From: an uncultured Parvularculaceae bacterium
GTDB taxonomy: Bacteria; Pseudomonadota; Alphaproteobacteria; Caulobacterales; Parvularculaceae
DNA: 64,000 nt
NCBI GenBank assembly: GCA_913055785.1
Contig: CAJXLJ010000005.1
Location: 1 to 64,000 of the forward strand
Reading direction: 5' to 3'
In this document: in pieces, positions 9,995-19,293 of the stretch
Numbering within the stretch: position 1 is the stretch's first letter
Layout: each line of letters starts with the position of its first letter
Program-made: the position numbers and the translations under genes
Notes under the pieces: generated by a model
Seen by the model: the letters and a program-made list of their open reading frames with translations, nothing else
Databases searched by the model: none
Told to the model about the DNA's origin: nothing

Positions 9995-10393
9995 TCAAGC
10001 GTTATGAGCCCTCCCCTCATCAACGCGGTTGACCCACGCCAGCGCTTCTGCACGGTCAAAAAAGAACCGGGCTTGCCAATTGCTGTTTTCGTTCATGGCC
10101 ATCACGTAGTCTTCAAGCTGAGGCACGAACCGGTCGTCTTTCAGCAAAATGGCGATGCGAAGATTAGGCACATACTGGCTTTGCACCTTCTCGATAGCGG
10201 CGCCTATTTCCTGTTCTTGCTGCGTAAGATCGAGAACGTCCAGTTCCGATAAATCGAAGATCTGGTATCGCGTATTGCTCGAACGGGGATCGTTATAGAA
10301 TAAACTGTTGGCTTCCATATTTTCGGCATAGGTCGTGCGCCCCCAAAACCGAACCTCAAATCCGACTTCCGTCCATGTGATCTGATAAGCCAT
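9995..10393 (-). CDS. Small cytosolic protein, STAS/SpoIIAA-like
   Basis: 132 aa, no signal peptide or membrane helix. The alternation of strands and helices (ITWTEVGFEVRFWG, YQIFDLSELDVLDLT, NLRIAILLKDDRFV, ARFFFDRAEALAWV) and the closing segment in which an aromatic strand leads into AEALAWV are typical of the SpoIIAA-like/STAS-like proteins of proteobacteria. Such proteins often act in signalling or lipid binding, but the role here is unknown. It lies downstream of the EAL protein on the same strand with about 230 bases between them and may have its own promoter. Confidence 0.65.
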   Translation of the reverse strand: MAYQITWTEVGFEVRFWGRTTYAENMEANSLFYNDPRSSNTRYQIFDLSELDVLDLTQQEQEIGAAIEKVQSQYVPNLRIAILLKDDRFVPQLEDYVMAMNENSNWQARFFFDRAEALAWVNRVDEGRAHNA

Positions 10394-10620
10394 ATGCAGT
10401 GCGCTGCAAAAAACCTTTTCGCGTTGAGTAAGATCGGCCCCGCGAGCGCTGCAGATTTACAGTCGTCCGCCTTGACGGGCAATATCGGCCGAGCGAACCG
10501 ACTTCCATCGAGCTTGATATAATTTTTCCCGGAGCGCCCGATTACAGCAGAATCAATGTGCGCGCTGCGTTTTTTTGACAATCGGTCTGGCCGTTACGCA
10601 GACCTGGGAGCCAGTATGCT

Positions 10621-11712
10621 TCAGGATGCTTTGGCGAGCGGCTGTTCAGGCTCGATATAAACACTCGCCGGACGCGGCGCGCCGAACAGATCGCCCTGAC
10701 CGTAATCGATACCAAGCGACAGAATTTCCGGCATGTCGGATTCAAGCTCGACTTTTTCGGCGATGAGATCGATGCCGTAATCGCAAAGCTTGTCCTTGAA
10801 GGTTTTAACGCGCGCCTGCGCGGCGGCGTCGCCGCGGCTTTCGGCGAGCAGGATCGAGCTTGTCGCCTTGACGAACTGGAAATTCTTCGAGCGCAGCCTG
10901 TTCCAGTCGAGATCGAGCCGGCGAATATGGTCGACCGAGAACGCATAGCCGCGCTCGGCGATCGCTGCGAGATTCTTCTCTACCCGGCCATGCATGATCT
11001 CGACAGCAGGATAGGTGAACTCGAAAACAAGACGCGGCGCCAGATCGGCGTTGGCGTCGAGATAATCAGCGAAACGGGCGAAGAAATCCTGATCGAAAAT
11101 CGTCGCCGGCGAAATATTGCAGAAAAGACGATAGCGCTGGCCGGCCGGGCCGAGATTGCGCAGCGCCTGGACCGCGCGCAGGAGGATCATGTTATCGATC
11201 ACGCCGATGCGGTTGGCGCGTTCGGCGGCGTCGAGATAATGGATCGGCCGCAGAATGGACCCGCCCTTGTTACGAAGACGGGAAAACGCCTCGAAATAGC
11301 GCTGCTTGCGCTGGGGCAGGCTGACAATCGGCTGGAGATAAAGGTCGACGCGATCATTCTCGATCGCCTCTTTCACCTTCTCAAGCACTTCAGCGTCGCC
11401 GGGGCTGACATTCGACGCTTTCTCGAACTTGATGTTCGGCAGGTTCCTGGCCGCACGCAGCGCGGGCTGGAACTTGTCCGTGAGACGCTGCAGCATTTCG
11501 ATTTCCTGCTGGGCCCGCGTCAGCGCGAAACCGGCGCGCGCATGCAGGATCAGCGAGATCACAAGGGCGCTCGCGAGCCAGATCTCGAAACCGGGGCGGA
11601 ACTGGGTGAAGATAATGGCGGCGAGCAGAAAAACGCCGTTGATCCCGGCCAGGAACAGCACCGCCGCGCTGTAACGTGAGCTTTTCTGACGAAGATGCAT
11701 CCTTTGCCCCAT
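10621..11712 (-). CDS. Membrane EAL-domain protein, TipF-like, with degenerate catalytic motifs
   Basis: 363 aa. Two adjacent N-terminal membrane helices (AVLFLAGINGVFLLAAI and IWLASALVISLILHARA) are followed by a short coiled segment and a C-terminal EAL domain. The EAL motif reads EAF, and the usual DDFG metal-binding motif is replaced by SVDHI, so phosphodiesterase activity is doubtful. NIS, the AEKVE region and QGDLFG are retained and could still bind c-di-GMP. This architecture matches TipF, the c-di-GMP-binding flagellar-assembly factor of Caulobacter. The start at 11712 has a GGGAAGG ribosome site; a GTG 16 codons upstream is less likely. Confidence 0.75.
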   Translation of the reverse strand: MGQRMHLRQKSSRYSAAVLFLAGINGVFLLAAIIFTQFRPGFEIWLASALVISLILHARAGFALTRAQQEIEMLQRLTDKFQPALRAARNLPNIKFEKASNVSPGDAEVLEKVKEAIENDRVDLYLQPIVSLPQRKQRYFEAFSRLRNKGGSILRPIHYLDAAERANRIGVIDNMILLRAVQALRNLGPAGQRYRLFCNISPATIFDQDFFARFADYLDANADLAPRLVFEFTYPAVEIMHGRVEKNLAAIAERGYAFSVDHIRRLDLDWNRLRSKNFQFVKATSSILLAESRGDAAAQARVKTFKDKLCDYGIDLIAEKVELESDMPEILSLGIDYGQGDLFGAPRPASVYIEPEQPLAKAS

Positions 11713-11840
11713 CGCTTGCCTTCCCTGCAGGGGACACCCGGCGGGAATTGACCGAAACACTAGGCGGTTATTGTTTAAAAGCGATTAAGGGGGAGCGCCC
11801 GTCCGGGACAATCCGTTAACGAGTCCCATTTTGGCGCATC

Positions 11841-11870
11841 AAAAAACCCGCCCGGCGCAGGCCGGGCGGG
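11841..11870 (-). terminator. Strong intrinsic terminator of the OmpA-type lipoprotein gene
   Basis: On the minus strand a 10-bp GC stem (CCCGCCCGGC with GCCGGGCGGG) encloses a four-base loop and is followed by six T. It lies about 30 bases past the stop at 11903 and ends the lipoprotein transcript before the EAL gene. Confidence 0.9.
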
Positions 11871-11902
11871 CGTAACGCAAATGCGTTCTGAACGGCGATA
11901 GC

Positions 11903-12580
11903 CTAGCTGTTGAACTCGCTCTCGATGGGATCGATAACGATCCGCACCCGGCGGTTGAGGGCGCGGCCGGATTCAGTCGCATTATCCGCAATCGGCGCGC
12001 TCTCGCCATAGCCGATCGCCTGCATGCGGCCGGCGGCGACGCCCTGTGCCGAAAGATAATTCAGAACCGACATCGCACGGCGCTGGGACAGCTGCATGTT
12101 GTAACTGTCGGAACCCGTGGCGTCCGCGTGACCTTCAACCGTGATCGTCGTCTTGTTGTATTCCGCGAAGACCAGCGCAACGGAGTTCAGGGTTTCATAA
12201 AATCCGGGATTGATATCGGACTGGTTGACCGCGAACGTCACATCCGACGGCATGATGAGATAGAGATTGTCATTGTTGGGATCGCGCTGAATCTGCACGC
12301 CGCTGTTGAGCAGCCGCTCGCGCAGTTTCGCCTGCTGGCGGTCCTGATAGACGCCGATGCCGACGCCGATCGCCGCGCCCGCCGCCGCGCCGATCGCTGC
12401 GCCCTTGCCCGCGCCGCCGCCTGTCGCCGCGCCAATGATCGCGCCCGCCGCCGCACCGGCGGCTGCGCCGCCTGCGCCCGAGGTCGCCGCCCGGCTGGCG
12501 CGGCGCTCGCCGGTATAGGGGTTCGTCGAGCAACCGACGATCATGGCCGCTGCGGCCGCCAGAATAAGTGCTTTCTTCAT
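11903..12580 (-). CDS. OmpA-family lipoprotein with glycine-zipper segment
   Basis: 225 aa. A lipoprotein signal peptide (lipobox MIVGC near residue 17) leads into a long Ala/Gly zipper (about residues 35-75: repeated GAAAGA/GAAIG units), which is predicted to be membrane-active. An OmpA C-terminal peptidoglycan-binding domain follows, with VEGHADATGSDSYN and QRRAMSVLNYLSAQGV and ending RALNRRVRI. It resembles YiaD/Pal-like outer-membrane lipoproteins that tether the envelope to peptidoglycan. The start at 12580 is preceded by AAAGGAG; an in-frame upstream extension of 28 codons is rejected. Monocistronic with a strong terminator. Confidence 0.88.
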   Translation of the reverse strand: MKKALILAAAAAMIVGCSTNPYTGERRASRAATSGAGGAAAGAAAGAIIGAATGGGAGKGAAIGAAAGAAIGVGIGVYQDRQQAKLRERLLNSGVQIQRDPNNDNLYLIMPSDVTFAVNQSDINPGFYETLNSVALVFAEYNKTTITVEGHADATGSDSYNMQLSQRRAMSVLNYLSAQGVAAGRMQAIGYGESAPIADNATESGRALNRRVRIVIDPIESEFNS

Positions 12581-12758
12581 GAGATCGCTCCTTTGATGCG
12601 ATGCTGAAATCCTGCATTCGACTACGCAGCGTTGTTGAGAAACAAATGAACGCCGCGCGCGCAATTCATCTTATTGCGCTTCGTCGGCAGCGATAAAGAT
12701 GGAAATTGCGGCGGAAGTGGCGCCGATTCGGGGCGGATATTGACGCGAAACATTACAA

Positions 12759-12793
12759 TTGACTTATTTTGTTTTTTACCTAAATAACAAACT
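12759..12793 (+). promoter_or_regulatory. Promoter and likely autoregulatory operator of the ArsR/SdpI operon
   Basis: A -35 box TTGACT (12759-12764), a 16-base spacer and a -10 box TAAATA (12781-12786) place the transcript start at or next to the ATG at 12794, so the message is probably leaderless; no Shine-Dalgarno is visible. An inverted repeat TTTGTT-N12-AACAAA (12768-12773 and 12786-12791) spans the -10 region and is a plausible operator for the encoded ArsR protein. Confidence 0.6.
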
Positions 12794-13105
12794 ATGAGCG
12801 ATGTCTATAAAGCCCTGGCCCACCCGGTGCGCCGCAAGGTGCTGGCGATGCTGCGCGAGCAGGCGCGGTCGGCCGGCGAACTCGCCGACGCCTTCGATCT
12901 CGCCAAGCCGACCCTTTCTGGTCATTTCAACGTCCTGAAAGCCGCCAATCTGATCCTCGAGGAACGCCGCGGCACGACGCTGATCTATCGCGCCAATGTT
13001 TCGGTCCTCGAAGACGCGCTCACCGGTCTCATGGACCTCTTCAAGATCGGCGACGCGCCGGACGGCGCCGACGCCGCGCTCATGTCCAAAGCGAAAAGGA
13101 GCTGA
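12794..13105 (+). CDS. ArsR-family winged-helix autorepressor (SdpR-like)
   Basis: 103 aa, a single winged-helix domain. The sequence ALAHPVRRKVLAMLRE at the start and ELADAFDLAKPTLSGHFNVLKAANLI (helix-turn-helix, about residues 30-55) are typical. There is no ELCVCDL metal site, so it is not an arsenic or zinc sensor. It is followed six bases later by an SdpI-family membrane protein, the same pairing as Bacillus sdpR-sdpI, where SdpR represses its operon and is sequestered by SdpI on signal binding. Here no toxin gene lies nearby, so the sensed condition is unknown. Confidence 0.9.
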   Translation: MSDVYKALAHPVRRKVLAMLREQARSAGELADAFDLAKPTLSGHFNVLKAANLILEERRGTTLIYRANVSVLEDALTGLMDLFKIGDAPDGADAALMSKAKRS

Positions 13106-13111
13106 GCCCTG

Positions 13112-13780
13112 ATGCGGACGCCCCTCATTATCAGCCTCGTACTCATCGCCGCGATGGCCGGCTTTTCCGTTTACGGCCTCACCGTAATCCCCGAAGACGC
13201 CATGATCGCGCGCCACTGGAACCTCGCAGGCGAGGCCGACGGCTTCTCACCGCGCAATCATGTCCTGATCGGCATGCCGCTTCTGGGGATCGTCTTCACC
13301 GTCCTGTTTCTGCTGATACCGAAAATCGATCCGCGTGCGGAACATGTGCGGCAGTCGGGCGGCCTGCTGCTTGTCGGCTGGATCGGCACGCTCGCCCTGC
13401 TTCTTGTCGTCCATGGCTCGATCATCACGGCAGCCGCGGCCGGCGCCGCCGGGCAGCCGATGCCGGGCGCCGCCCTTTACGGGCTTTGCCTGCTGATCAT
13501 CCTGATGGGCAACTACACCGCCAAGAGCCGATCGAATTTCTTTCTCGGGGTGCGTACGCCCTGGACCCTGTCTTCAGAACACGCCTGGTCAGTCGCCAAC
13601 CGCACCGCCGGCTGGCTGTTTGTGCTGACCGGCCTCGCCGCCGCCGCGACGGGCACGCTCTACGGCGCGCCCGCCGGCTACCGGGTCTTTTTCGTGTGCG
13701 TCGTCTCGGCCGCCCTGATCAGCGTGGTCGTTTCCTACTTCGCCTGGAAGGCGGATCCGGAACGGCAGGGAGCTTCCTAG
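13112..13780 (+). CDS. SdpI-family integral membrane protein
   Basis: 222 aa, six or so predicted membrane helices. The DUF1648 N-terminal part contains the HWNLAGEADGFSPR motif around residue 32, and the SdpI part contains GNYTAKSRSNFFLG followed by RTPWTL and the ANRTAGWLF helix. In Bacillus, SdpI gives immunity to the SdpC toxin and relays a signal to SdpR; the alphaproteobacterial copies are usually orphans. Its stop codon overlaps the stop of the convergent gene by four bases (CTAG). Confidence in family is high, role unknown. Confidence 0.88.
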   Translation: MRTPLIISLVLIAAMAGFSVYGLTVIPEDAMIARHWNLAGEADGFSPRNHVLIGMPLLGIVFTVLFLLIPKIDPRAEHVRQSGGLLLVGWIGTLALLLVVHGSIITAAAAGAAGQPMPGAALYGLCLLIILMGNYTAKSRSNFFLGVRTPWTLSSEHAWSVANRTAGWLFVLTGLAAAATGTLYGAPAGYRVFFVCVVSAALISVVVSYFAWKADPERQGAS

Positions 13781-14547
13781 GCGCGCTCATAGGGAAAGCC
13801 GGCAAGGCGCCAAATTTCGGCCACCGGCAGATCGCTGAGTTCCAGAATTGTCTTGCCTGATTTTTCGATAGCCTGAAAAACAAGATACCGTCCGGTCTTA
13901 TAGCCAAGCGCCGTGCGGCCATCCGGGTGCTGGTTCATCCAGGTATTGTAGTCGGCGTCTCGCGGAAGAGTGAGAATTTCCGCCGCCCACGCTCCAACCT
14001 CGGGGGGATAGGCAAGCGACGGCGATGTCCGTCCCGAATAGGTTTCCGCAAAAACATCGGCAAGCCCCTCATTGACAACGGCGATGTCGATGCCGCGACC
14101 GAACGCATTGTTCCTGATCGTCCATCCCCGCTCCAGATGGTGGAATTCATGAAAGCTTGCGTAACGCAACCCATGATCGGCCGCCGCCATGACGCCGCCG
14201 GGATATTGCGAAGACACCAGAAACGTCACTTTTCCGGGCATTTCAGCCATGCCCGTCACGCCGCCGACAATATCGAGGTCATGATCGATCATCTTTACGT
14301 CGATCGTGACGCGCTTATCGAGTTGCGGCAGCAGCCGGCGCACCGCCCGCTCCGATTCGGCGAGGACGCCCCTGATATAAGTCTTCTCATCGTCGCTGAA
14401 GACGGTTGTTTCGCTGTTGACGAAAAGAATATCCAGATGCTGCGCCTCCTGCGTGGCCGGCGCCGTATCAGCGTACGCCGGATCGGCCTGCTGCATTACG
14501 CAAGCTTGCAGGACCGCGGCGGCGGCCATCATCAGAACTACGCGCAT
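13777..14547 (-). CDS. Lipoprotein with predicted zinc-metallopeptidase motif (DUF2268-like)
   Basis: About 256 aa. The N-terminus is a lipoprotein signal (AAVLQAC lipobox). The central HEFHH (an HExxH motif, about residue 130) followed by NEGLADVFAE, an EGLA third-ligand motif about 30 residues later, matches the gluzincin-like DUF2268 family of predicted Zn-dependent proteases. It is presumably anchored in the envelope. The start at 14547 was chosen because it gives the signal peptide; the longer frame adds a non-hydrophobic leader. It converges on the SdpI gene with a four-base overlap and has its own promoter region shared back-to-back with groES. Confidence 0.7.
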   Translation of the reverse strand: MRVVLMMAAAAVLQACVMQQADPAYADTAPATQEAQHLDILFVNSETTVFSDDEKTYIRGVLAESERAVRRLLPQLDKRVTIDVKMIDHDLDIVGGVTGMAEMPGKVTFLVSSQYPGGVMAAADHGLRYASFHEFHHLERGWTIRNNAFGRGIDIAVVNEGLADVFAETYSGRTSPSLAYPPEVGAWAAEILTLPRDADYNTWMNQHPDGRTALGYKTGRYLVFQAIEKSGKTILELSDLPVAEIWRLAGFPYERA

Positions 14548-14727
14548 GTACTCTTCGCCTCTCTGTATCGTTGCCTGGAGCCTCTCGGATTCGGTCACGC
14601 GATCCGGAAAAGCAACACCAGGCCGCCGACCTTGAGATAAACGGTGACGGCCGTGCGATCAGCCGCCCCGGCCCGGGCGGAAGGAACGCCGGCCCTAATC
14701 CGGCGGCGCCCGAACGCGCCTCTCCCC

Positions 14728-14787
14728 TTGACGCCGCCGCGGCGGCCTCCTAAATGCCCGTTAGCACTCATCTGAATTGAGTGCCAG
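14728..14787 (+). promoter_or_regulatory. groESL promoter with CIRCE operator for HrcA
   Basis: A -35 TTGACG (14728-14733), a 17-base spacer and TAAATG (14751-14756) precede a CIRCE element: TTAGCACTC (14761-14769), nine bases, GAGTGCCAG (14779-14787). The left arm is perfect and the right arm differs from the consensus GAGTGCTAA at two positions. The transcript start falls inside the element, the usual HrcA repression geometry. It implies heat-inducible expression via HrcA, encoded elsewhere. Confidence 0.92.
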
Positions 14788-14807
14788 CAGGCGTTCGCGA
14801 ACGTCTG
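14788..14807 (+). promoter_or_regulatory. Palindrome in the groES leader
   Basis: CGTTCGCGAACG (14792-14803) is a perfect 12-base palindrome, extended outward with one mismatch pair to CAG...CTG. It lies right after CIRCE and 60-75 bases before the groES ATG. It could form a leader hairpin or bind a protein; no known element matches it. Confidence 0.45.
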
Positions 14808-14864
14808 TTTTTGGTTTAACCGGTTGTTTTTGCAGAAAAATCTCAACCCAGGGAGACGCAATCA

Positions 14865-15152
14865 ATGGCATTCCGCCCTCTCCATGACCGCGTGCTGGTT
14901 CGTCGCATCGATGAAGACGAAAAAACCGCAGGCGGCATCATCATCCCCGACACGGCGAAAGAAAAACCCCAGCAAGGCGAAGTGGTCGCGTGCGGCTCTG
15001 GCGCCCGCGGCGACGACAACGAAATCGTCCCGCTCGACGTCAAGGCGGGCGACCGCATCCTGTTCGGCAAATGGTCCGGATCGGAAGTCAAGATCGACGG
15101 CGAGGAGCTCCTCATCATGAAGGAGTCAGACATCCTCGGGATCATCGACTAA
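14865..15152 (+). CDS. groES: Co-chaperonin GroES
   Basis: 95 aa, the heptameric lid of the GroEL folding chamber. It begins [14 protein letters not shown] and has the mobile loop [18 protein letters not shown] followed by a [11 protein letters not shown] strand, all typical of GroES. The ATG follows a GGGAG ribosome site. Expression is under the CIRCE/HrcA promoter just upstream, and groEL begins 32 bases downstream in the same operon. This is the only groES in the window. Confidence 0.97.
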   Translation: MAFRPLHDRVLVRRIDEDEKTAGGIIIPDTAKEKPQQGEVVACGSGARGDDNEIVPLDVKAGDRILFGKWSGSEVKIDGEELLIMKESDILGIID

Positions 15153-15172
15153 CTCGGAATTCATCAGTTTAA

Positions 15173-16837
<1,665 letters not shown>

Positions 16838-16875
16838 GCCGGCCGAAAAGCCTGAAATTCAGTTGCGTAAAGACA

Positions 16876-16902
16876 GGGCGGCTCTCCGGAGCCGCCCTTT
16901 TT
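16876..16902 (+). terminator. groESL terminator
   Basis: GGGCGGCTC pairs with GAGCCGCCC around a four-base loop and is followed by five T, about 40 bases past the groEL stop. This closes the chaperonin operon before the TrmB-like gene. Confidence 0.95.
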
Positions 16903-16911
16903 CATACCCGC

Positions 16912-16943
16912 TTGCAATATTATTATATTTTCATAATAATATT
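16912..16943 (+). promoter_or_regulatory. AT-rich promoter and perfect inverted-repeat operator of the TrmB-S41 cassette
   Basis: AATATTATTAT (16916-16926), a six-base spacer and its exact reverse complement ATAATAATATT (16933-16943) form a perfect 11-bp inverted repeat ending five bases before the ATG at 16948. A weak -35 TTGCAA (16912-16917) and -10 AATAAT (16935-16940), spaced 17 bases, would start transcription at the ATG, so the mRNA may be leaderless. The operator covers the promoter, which points to autoregulation by the encoded DNA-binding protein. Confidence 0.6.
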
Positions 16944-16947
16944 CTTT

Positions 16948-17802
16948 ATGAATAGTACATTGGCGCAGGAAAGGCTCCGCGCGTTCGGCTTCAACGAGAT
17001 TGAAGCGGCGATTTATTGCTACTTGCTGCAGCATGCGCCAGTCACCGGCTATCGCGTATCCCAAGGGCTCGGCAAAGCGCCGGCCAATGTGTACAGCGCC
17101 CTCGATGGGCTCAGCCAGAAAGGCGCCGTTGTCATTGACGAAGGCGAAAGCCGGCTCTGTCGCGCCACGCCGCCCACGGAATTGTTCAACCTGCTGGCGT
17201 CACGGTTCAATGCAGAGCGCCAGGCTGCAGAAGACGCCTTGTCTGACATCTACGCTCCGGAAGTCGATCATCGCATATACCAGATTAAAACCGTGGAGCA
17301 CGTTTTCGCTCATGCGCGCAGTTTAATAGAAACCGCGCAATCTATTATTCTCCTCGATCTTTTTCCCGAGCCCTTCAATAAATTGAAAGGAGACCTTCTC
17401 GCCGCCGCTGAACGCGGCGTTAAGCTCGGCTTGCGCGCCTATGACGATGAGACCGCCATTCCCGGCGCCGTTGTCAGCCGACACAAACAGGCCAAGCGGC
17501 ATTTGGAAACATGGCCTGGACAACAATTATCCGTTGTCGCCGATGCACGACGGCACATCTGCGCTATTATTGACAAAAGCGGGCAACAGGTCATTCAGGC
17601 GGTGGCGAGCGACAGTCTTTTTCTGTCATGCATGCACCACAATAATATCGCCGCTGATATAACGGCCGCCCACTACTCTAACGCCAGCTCATCGGATCCA
17701 CAAATCGCACGCATCAGCGGGCTTTCTCTCCTGAATGCTCGCCCCCCTGGATATGAAGACTTTGCCCGCGCAACATTTGGAGACTTAAACGCATGCGCAT
17801 AA
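16948..17802 (+). CDS. TrmB-family transcriptional regulator
   Basis: About 284 aa. The N-terminal winged helix-turn-helix reads LRAFGFNEIEAAIYCYLLQHAPVTGYRVSQGL with NVYSALDGLSQKGAV, the classic TrmB domain found mostly in archaea and in scattered bacteria, where it usually responds to sugars. The C-terminal half (from about residue 110) resembles the effector/PLD-like domain of TrmB proteins (HARSLIETAQSIILLDLFPEP). The start at 16948 lies just after a perfect inverted repeat. It overlaps the S41 peptidase start by ten bases. The region is AT-richer than neighbouring DNA, suggesting transfer. Confidence 0.75.
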   Translation: MNSTLAQERLRAFGFNEIEAAIYCYLLQHAPVTGYRVSQGLGKAPANVYSALDGLSQKGAVVIDEGESRLCRATPPTELFNLLASRFNAERQAAEDALSDIYAPEVDHRIYQIKTVEHVFAHARSLIETAQSIILLDLFPEPFNKLKGDLLAAAERGVKLGLRAYDDETAIPGAVVSRHKQAKRHLETWPGQQLSVVADARRHICAIIDKSGQQVIQAVASDSLFLSCMHHNNIAADITAAHYSNASSSDPQIARISGLSLLNARPPGYEDFARATFGDLNACA

Positions 17803-19136
17803 CCTCGCGCCTGACCGTCACGTCTGAAAATCTTATCACAATCCGGTTTGCTATTGTCGTAATAGCTGCGTGGCTGCAACTTTGCGCGATTTCTTTCGCC
17901 GCCGAACAAAGTCCATACCGGGAATCCGCAGAAGCTATCGCCGCCCTCATAGAAGAGCGTTATGTGGACGAAGCAGTCGCAAAAGAAGTCGCTAGCCTGG
18001 TGCGTGCGTATGCAGTTGGTGAGAAGTTCGCCCGCATCACCGATCCACGGGACGCCGCGGCGGCGCTCACCGCACTGCTTAAACCTTACGACAGCCATTT
18101 CACCGTGACGTGGAAAGACCCAGAGGCCAGACCGTCCCCGGAAACCTTGAAAATGTTGCCGGAAACGACATTTGCGGATTGGGCGGCGCTGCGCAATCAC
18201 GGCTTTTCCGACATAAGACGGCTACCCGGCAACATCGGATATTTGAATCTCATTGTCTTTTCCGGCGTCTATCCGGATAAGCCCGAGTTTCCCGCGACCG
18301 AGGCTGCAACGCACGCCCTGTCGGCCCTTTCAGGCGCCGACGCCATTATAATCGACCTCAGGCAGAATCCCGGCGGGGCGGCGAGCATGGTGGAGTATCT
18401 TGCAAGCTTCTTCTTCGACAGCGAACCGCGCTTGCTTGGCGAAACCTATTATCGCAGCTCTAATGAAGTCTATCAGTCATATACGTTACAAAAAGTGTAT
18501 GGCCCGCGATTTCCCGAGACGCCGCTTTACTTAATCGTCAACGGCCGCACCGCCTCTGCGGCGGAAGTCTTCGCGGCGTCTTTATCAAAACTTGGCCGCG
18601 CTATAATCATCGGAGAAATCACGGGCGGATACGGCAACCCGGGGCGAGACTATGACGCGGGCGGCGGTTTTTCAGTCTTTATCTCAACCGGCCGCGCTGT
18701 CGATAAATCCGCAGGGGCTGACGTTGAAAAGAAGGGCGTCGTTCCAGATATCACCGTCCCTTCCAGAGAGGCGTTTGACGCCGCCTATAAATTAGCGCTT
18801 GAAAACGTTATCGCACGCAACACCCAAGCCAATGACGCATTTGAAGCGCGCTGGGCGCTGGGCGGCCTCAGGGAGCCTGCCCGCCTAAGCAAAAAAAAGA
18901 TGGCCGCCTATGTTGGCGAATATAACGACTACGCGATCTACCGGGACAGAAACGTCTTGAGGGCGGCTTATAAACGCCGCCCCCACTATGCGCTGTCCTA
19001 CATTGGCGACGACATGTTCGCCATTCCTGACCTGCCCGGCGCCAGGCTTCTTTTTGAGCGCGACGAGCGCGGAAATATTGTCCGGCTTGTGGAATTAACC
19101 ACATTCGGCGAAGCGACAGCGCATCTGCGACAATAA
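17793..19136 (+). CDS. Exported S41-family (tail-specific/IRBP-like) serine peptidase
   Basis: 447 aa. An N-terminal hydrophobic segment (AIVVIAAWLQLCAISFA, about residues 20-36) is a signal peptide or anchor. The S41 core has IIIDLRQNPGGAASMVEYLA, then VNGRTASAAEVFAASL, where the Ser of TASAAE is the expected nucleophile, and ITGGYGNPGRDYDAGGGF. No PDZ domain is obvious, as in the IRBP-like branch. A C-terminal region (about residues 370-447) may recognise substrate. It is translated from an ATG overlapping the TrmB-like gene by ten bases, with GGAGA upstream. Its substrate is unknown; pairing with the regulator is unusual. Confidence 0.8.
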   Translation: MRITSRLTVTSENLITIRFAIVVIAAWLQLCAISFAAEQSPYRESAEAIAALIEERYVDEAVAKEVASLVRAYAVGEKFARITDPRDAAAALTALLKPYDSHFTVTWKDPEARPSPETLKMLPETTFADWAALRNHGFSDIRRLPGNIGYLNLIVFSGVYPDKPEFPATEAATHALSALSGADAIIIDLRQNPGGAASMVEYLASFFFDSEPRLLGETYYRSSNEVYQSYTLQKVYGPRFPETPLYLIVNGRTASAAEVFAASLSKLGRAIIIGEITGGYGNPGRDYDAGGGFSVFISTGRAVDKSAGADVEKKGVVPDITVPSREAFDAAYKLALENVIARNTQANDAFEARWALGGLREPARLSKKKMAAYVGEYNDYAIYRDRNVLRAAYKRRPHYALSYIGDDMFAIPDLPGARLLFERDERGNIVRLVELTTFGEATAHLRQ

Positions 19137-19293
19137 CCGCAGCATACTCTCCAAATCGCCTTTCGCTATCCTGAAGCAAGAACAATCACGTTGAGCTGAC
19201 AGTTCGGGATTTCGCACGGTTATTGCACCTTTAGGACCTGCTGGGCTAACACTGCCGCCTCTGGCTGGTGAAATCATGGTTAAAGGGAGCGAA

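Larger units (their letters stand above)
14548..14864. other. Intergenic region with groESL control elements
   Basis: Over 300 bases without a convincing gene. The plus-strand reading carries the groE promoter, CIRCE element and a palindrome in the leader. Two short open frames here (plus strand from 14571 and minus strand ending at 14595) are GC-driven and lack ribosome sites; they are treated as spurious. The left part must hold the promoter of the minus-strand lipoprotein gene. Confidence 0.6.

Noticed and set aside
11772..11790. TTAA-N6-TTAA near the TipF-like gene as a CtrA site
   Set aside because: The CtrA consensus has a seven-base spacer; six bases is off and the motif is short.
14595..14861. 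88-aa minus-strand frame upstream of groES
   Set aside because: It spans the groE promoter and CIRCE element, lacks a ribosome site and ends in low-complexity residues.
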